Part shown: piece after piece, positions 60,024 through 64,000 of the stretch | Layout of the letters: every line of letters starts with the position of its first letter | Numbering within the stretch: position 1 is the first letter of the stretch | NCBI GenBank assembly: GCA_028583605.1 | Contig: CM053333.1 | Span: forward strand, 32,007,976 to 32,071,975 | DNA length: 64,000 nt | Direction: 5' to 3' | Source: Dastarcus helophoroides | Lineage: Eukaryota; Arthropoda; Insecta; Coleoptera; Bothrideridae | The notes under the pieces: model-generated | Database searches by the model: none | What the model saw: only the letters and a program-made list of their open reading frames with translations | What the model was told of the DNA's origin: nothing | Position numbers and translations under genes: made by a program

Positions 60024-63000
60024 TCATCCGTAGTAGTAGTGGGTATTGGAGGCACTACCTAAGCTTCTTGGGGTTTCGTTTATGGAGTCCAAGGGTCTCC
60101 TCAACGTGTGGGAGTGTACGTGAGCCTGTAATTTAACTCAGTTTGGCTATTACTTCAACAGAACGTAACACAATTAGTACCTGAGGCGAATACCGTACAA
60201 CTTCCGCGATACTGCCCATGGGGGCGGAATGAACAGCCATAGTTGGGACGGAGATATGAGTTGTTAAATCTATATCGGCGTCCACCTCACTGATGTCATC
60301 AGTAAAACCGTTTGGCAATGTGTGATCTGCTACGTTTGTAGCGTGGAATTTCGCTTCTCTCCTCGCCCTGTGCCTTTGAACTAACAACCTAGCGACTAAT
60401 ATCGTGAGGCAGAGGAGAACACCGACAGCTATACTGATTATCAAGTAGAGATAAAACAGCTCTTGGTTTTCTGAAAAGTTAAAATTTGGCCATTATTTTA
60501 TCGAATTTTGATGAAAAACACGCAAAGCTGACTTTCATAGTTCTTCGTTTTGAATTGAAACAAATTTTTAAAATAATCCCAGTTTGAGTTTATATTTTTG
60601 ATTCATTTACTTCCAAAATTAAAAAAAAAGATTTAAAAAGTACTTTAGGCAGCATTGGCTTTCCTCCATTTGCCTTCTTAAGAAGAAAGTATGATTGTGA
60701 ATTCTAACTCAGTTCAAAGAGATATTAACTCAGTTGTTTAGACATCGTATAGGAGTGGTCATGAGCTATTCAAACAAATGACTTTTTAGCTTCAGAACAG
60801 TTTAAAAGCCTTTTGTTGCTTTCTTATTTTCAACCATTAGTGATGGATTAAAAACTGACTAAATAACAAATACATTTGATGTTAATAATGTGCAGAAAAT
60901 TTCGAGAAAAAAGAAAAGAGGAAGGGATAGGGGAAGAGGAAGGGGAAGAGGAAGAGGAAGAGAAAGAGAAAGGAAAAGGAGGAGGAGGAGGAGGAGGAGG
61001 AGGAGGAAGAGGGGGAGGAAGGGGTGGAGGAGAAAGAGGAAGAGGAAAGGAAGAGGAGAGGAAGAGGATGAGGAAAAGGAAGAAGAGAAAGAGGAAGAGG
61101 AAGAGAAAGGGAAAGGGAAAGCGGAAGAGGAAGATAAAGAGAAAGAGAAAAAGAAAGAGAAGGAGGAGGAGAAGTAGAAGGAGGAGGAAAGGAAGAGGAC
61201 GAGGAAGAGAAAGGGAAAGAGAAAGAGGAAGATAAAAAGGAAAAGGAAGAGAAAGAGCAAGAGAAAGAGGTAGAAGAAGATGAAGAGGAAGCGGAAGCGG
61301 AAGAGGAAGAGAAAGAGAAAGAGAAAGAGAAAGAGAAAGAGAAAGAGAAAGAGAAAGAGAAAGGGAAAGAGAAAGAGAAAGAGAAAGAGAAGGAGGAGGA
61401 GGAGAAGAAGAAGGAGGAGGAGAAGGAGGAAGAGGAAAGAAAGAGGAAGAGAAAGAGAAAGAGGAAGAGAAAGAGGTAGAAGAAGAGGAAGAGGAGAAGG
61501 AGGAGGGCGAGAAAGAGAAAGAAAGAGGAGGAGGAGAAGAAGAAGGAGGAGGAGGAAGAGGAGAAAGAGGAAAGGTAGAGGACGAGAAAGAGGAAGAGAA
61601 AGGGAAAGAGAAAAAGGAAGACGAAAAGGAAAAGGAAGAGAAAGAGATATAGAAGGAGGAGAATGAGGAAAAGTAATAACAAAAAGAATATGGAGAAGAA
61701 GAGTCTGGAGAAAAAGAATATGAAAACGAAAGATTGTAGATTTCGTGTGGGGTTGTTTGGCTTTAGTTATTTTTTACTTCGACCAAAACCAAAATAGATC
61801 TTTTGGAAGTAACCCTGATATCATGCTAATGTAACTGAAACTTTTGACAAAGCCTAGAATGTTCCTTGGAACCATTTTGACCGTTTTTTCAGGTGTTGTT
61901 TCCAGCTTCCCGAAGGATTTCGTTCTGCCCCAGATCAAAGCACAAAATGTTTCCCGTTGACGCGTCCGAGTAGTTGCGGAATCTACAGTGACCGTTACTA
62001 GTTTTGCCCATTTTTTTTGAAGCCATATCGCAATGACCAATAAATATACCAGTGATGAGTCTCAAATGATCGTTGAGTAAAACTAGGAGCTTGCTTTTCT
62101 CGTTATCGATTAATTAAAAACCTTTTCGCTTTACCACAGAATTTGTCCTTTTTCCTCCATTGTGGAATTGTGTTCTGCCATGACTTTTGGCAATGCTAAT
62201 TGGTTTGGGTCTACAGATTGGTGTGTTAGCTCCTCTTTTCGCGGGGCCATCAGCTATTTCATTTCACTCTATTGCTTGATGTTTTCTGGATTGAACCCTG
62301 TCAAGTTTTCTTATTACATTGTAGCGTTGTACATACCAATATCATCGGTTTCTTCATTGTGAGTTTTTCTTTGATTAATAAAATTAATTTTTTTGGTTGA
62401 ATTGAGTTAGATCATGTCACTTTCGGTCACGTCATTTTGGGTCACTTCACGTTGATTTACGCCACTTTGAATCAGGATGATTTCAGTCACGTTGTTGCTA
62501 TCTATAGTCTATCTAGTGTTATTACTGTCCTTTAACCGGAACTGTATGAGGAATATTGGCGTTACTAAAATACGTTGTATTTAAGATGTAAGATGCCATT
62601 CAACAGAGTTTGGAACTTTTGATTGTCAGGTGCCAAACCTAACACATTTAACTTTTTAAACATGTTCCCTAAAGTCTGACCTAATAAATCAGTCATGTAG
62701 AAGTTAATTGCGGTCGCGATAATGGTTTATAATCGCTTGTTATTTCTGTACCTCTGGTTTAGTTCCAGTTTAAAACATTTTTGTAACGTTGTGGAATATT
62801 TGTCCATTGTTCTCAGCTACAATATAAGATAATTTATGATAATATTTGAATAATTACATATTAAATAACCACCACATTTTAACAATATAGTTAGATAACG
62901 TTAAACGATTGTCTGGGTTCGCTATCGATAGATGGATAGGATATCAGCTTTGAGTGTTATTTCCAAGTATAAAAGAAAAATTGTTCTTTTTCATGCTAGT

Positions 63001-63267
63001 TGTACTCATGCACGAATGCGCAACAGCAGGCAGCCTAGTTGTGCCATGCAGCACGCACCTCGTAATACTTACGTGATACGAATGTGTACGCATTAATCCA
63101 CTCCGATACGAAGCCGACTGGCTTAGATTTCCCGTCAGTATACACAGTGATTGTGCAGTTTGGATCGGCAATGTCGGCTTGCATATCTTTACTAGCTTTC
63201 TTTGGGACGCGGGAAGGGCGGAACTGGGGTATGCGAGAGCGAGGAGATGTATGGGGCCTTAAGGGGG
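60024..63267 (-). CDS. EVA-1-like single-pass membrane protein, 3' exons (5' end outside window)
   Basis: Three minus-strand exons, 63267-63073, 60470-60181 and 60125-60024, join in phases 1, 1 and 0. They encode a Pro/Arg/Ser-rich linker, a conserved juxtamembrane stretch (GFVSEWINAYTFVSQNQELF), one transmembrane helix (YLYLIISIAVGVLLCLTILV), a basic stop-transfer RRHRARR-type segment, and a cytoplasmic tail with FTDDISEVDADIDLT and a final SNTHYYYG before TGA at 60024-60026. The layout fits the C-terminus of EVA-1, a receptor with extracellular SUEL/galactose-binding lectin domains that would be encoded farther right. Family assignment is by recollection of tail motifs and should be treated as probable. 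The 2.6-kb intron between the first two exons contains the polypurine tract. Confidence 0.6.
60904..61673 (+). repeat. 770-base homopurine tract (GAGGAA/GAAAGAG)
   Basis: Almost uninterrupted A/G on the plus strand, built of GGAAGAGGAAGAGAAAGAG-type units with only a handful of pyrimidines. Long frames in all phases (Lys/Arg/Glu or Phe/Leu/Ser) are composition artefacts. It lies in an intron of the minus-strand gene, so the pre-mRNA would carry a long CU-rich tract. Confidence 0.9.
61674..63072. other. EVA-1-like gene intron, rest
   Basis: Short open frames (61774-62040 minus, 62162-62362 plus) have no recognised domain. At 62410-62500, words like GGTCACGTCATTTTGGGTCAC repeat every 13-16 bases. 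No transposon end was found. Confidence 0.4.
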
Positions 63268-63671
63268 CTGCAATCAAATACGACTTATGTCTAACACCTC
63301 AGAATTGCCATGCTATTGTATTGGTTTGTAGTTGCATCGTGACGCTCGCTGGTCCCAAATTACACCGGAATTGGTCAGCCTGATTCTCTAAGCCTAGTGA
63401 TCCTGATTTGGAGAAAAATCTGAATATATGCGAGAGCTGATATGGAAATTCTGCTTTTTGGCACACTATAGTTTTTCTTTCTTCTAAATATTACAACATT
63501 AATGAACATACAGTGTGGTCCATAGAAAGGAAAGATCTTGTTTTGTTTATGGGAAGGACAACTTTTAACGTAAACATCATAGCCCAAATTTTTTTCTTTT
63601 ATGCGGTTGGTTTCAAGTAGACAAGAACATAATTATTGTGGATGTTATTGTTTAAATAAATTTTTTACGTG
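63268..63671. other. Intron of the EVA-1-like gene, no feature recognised
   Basis: Upstream (minus-strand sense) of exon 63267-63073. No supported exon, repeat or element end was seen. Confidence 0.4.
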
Positions 63672-63685
63672 ACCGGAGAATGTTA

Positions 63686-63879
63686 AAAAATTAAAATAGA
63701 AATCTTGTCCCCTGAAACCAAAAAAGATTAAAGATTACAGTATCTCTCTGAAGATGATAGCTTGGCTGTCGAAACGCGTTAGAGCGACCTTTGTTGTGTT
63801 TTTAATCTTTCTTGGTTTCAGGGGACAAGATTTGTATTTCATTTTAATTTTTGAAGATAACCAAGGACAAGTCCGTTCC
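63686..63879. mobile_element. Palindromic hammerhead-like element, copy 7
   Basis: Left arm CTTGTCCCCTGAAACCAAAA, right arm TTTCTTGGTTTCAGGGGACA, with an intact plus-strand hammerhead-like core, ending CCAAGGACAAGTCCGTTCC. An exact 14-bp duplication ACCGGAGAATGTTA lies at 63672-63685 and 63880-63893. Confidence 0.85.
63745..63785 (+). ncRNA. Hammerhead-like motif of copy 7
   Basis: CTCT 63745-63748, CTGAAGA 63749-63755, extra T, GATAGC-TTG-GCTGTC (stem II, with one G.U pair), GAA 63772-63774, ACGCGT 63775-63780, T 63781, AGAG 63782-63785. The change GAC to GAT in stem II keeps pairing as G.U. Core bases intact; activity inferred. Confidence 0.5.
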
Positions 63880-63893
63880 ACCGGAGAATGTTA

Positions 63894-64000
63894 TTGAATC
63901 TCTAGGACACTTGTTGTCGCCTTTAGTGCTGAGGCGCCTGCGTGGACCGCGCTGCGCGCCCCTGAGCAATGATAGCATTTGATAGTTAAGGTTACCTAAT
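63894..64000. other. GC-rich segment at window edge
   Basis: 63915-63975 is unusually GC- and CpG-rich (CTGAGGCGCCTGCGTGGACC ... GCGCGCCCC) against the AT-rich background. It could be an exon of the minus-strand gene or a promoter patch. No frame can be confirmed because the window ends. Confidence 0.3.

Noticed and set aside
60859..61682. Lys/Arg/Glu-rich and Phe/Leu/Ser-rich frames over 100 codons
   Set aside because: Composition artefacts of the homopurine tract. Several frames are open at once.
61774..62040. 88-codon minus-strand frame in the EVA-1-like intron
   Set aside because: No recognised domain, and no splice signals placing it in phase between the neighbouring exons.

Overview
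The window looks like nuclear DNA from an insect, possibly a beetle. The genes carry spliceosomal introns (GT..AG), the proteins are animal families, and the DNA between exons is AT-rich and full of transposon debris. No contaminating, organellar or CRISPR-like DNA was seen. The order is a guess from general character and was not tested by search.

Four protein-coding genes can be rebuilt by joining exons whose splice phases agree. (1) An INO80 chromatin-remodelling ATPase on the minus strand, 33224 down to 8385, with 21 coding exons and about 1514 aa. (2) A B52/SRp55-type SR splicing factor on the plus strand, 39628-44439, with 8 coding exons and 308 aa. It is divergent from INO80. (3) A secreted cysteine-rich EB-module protein on the plus strand, 49376-59358, with 10 exons and about 514 aa. 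It has a TATA box, a signal-peptide exon and a C-terminus that looks like a GPI-anchor signal. (4) The 3' exons of a single-pass membrane protein resembling EVA-1 on the minus strand, 63267 down to 60024, convergent with gene 3 and running off the right edge.

Most of the rest is repeats. A diverged ~20-bp unit (core TCGAAATTTCGAG plus an A run) fills much of 1-7.2, 14.6-18, 21.8-24.9, 31.7-32.2 and 33.6-34.4 kb. Parts of it sit inside large non-autonomous hAT-like elements whose inverted ends and 8-bp target duplications can be read directly (14617-18041 and 21269-25370). A smaller hAT-like element (20325-20966) carries the first exon of a THAP-finger gene and ends 22 bp from an INO80 exon. 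Other elements are a 3' LINE fragment with RNase H (664-1770), an RTE 3' end inside INO80 intron 5, a pogo-like MITE, a 2.6-kb GAAC-type tandem array and a 770-base polypurine tract.

The most unusual system is a family of short palindromic elements, seven copies in 64 kb. At least four have clear 11-15 bp target duplications. Their arms contain a hammerhead-ribozyme-like core (CUGAAGA / stem II / GAA / ACGCGU / U / AGAG) with a matching stem I. A second, unrelated hammerhead-like core with a perfect 5-bp stem I lies at 11781-11825. Both have one extra base before stem II and a short self-complementary stem III, as expected for ribozymes that work as dimers.

The four genes are not a pathway. 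They are neighbouring housekeeping and surface-protein genes whose introns have been enlarged by mobile and tandem repeats.
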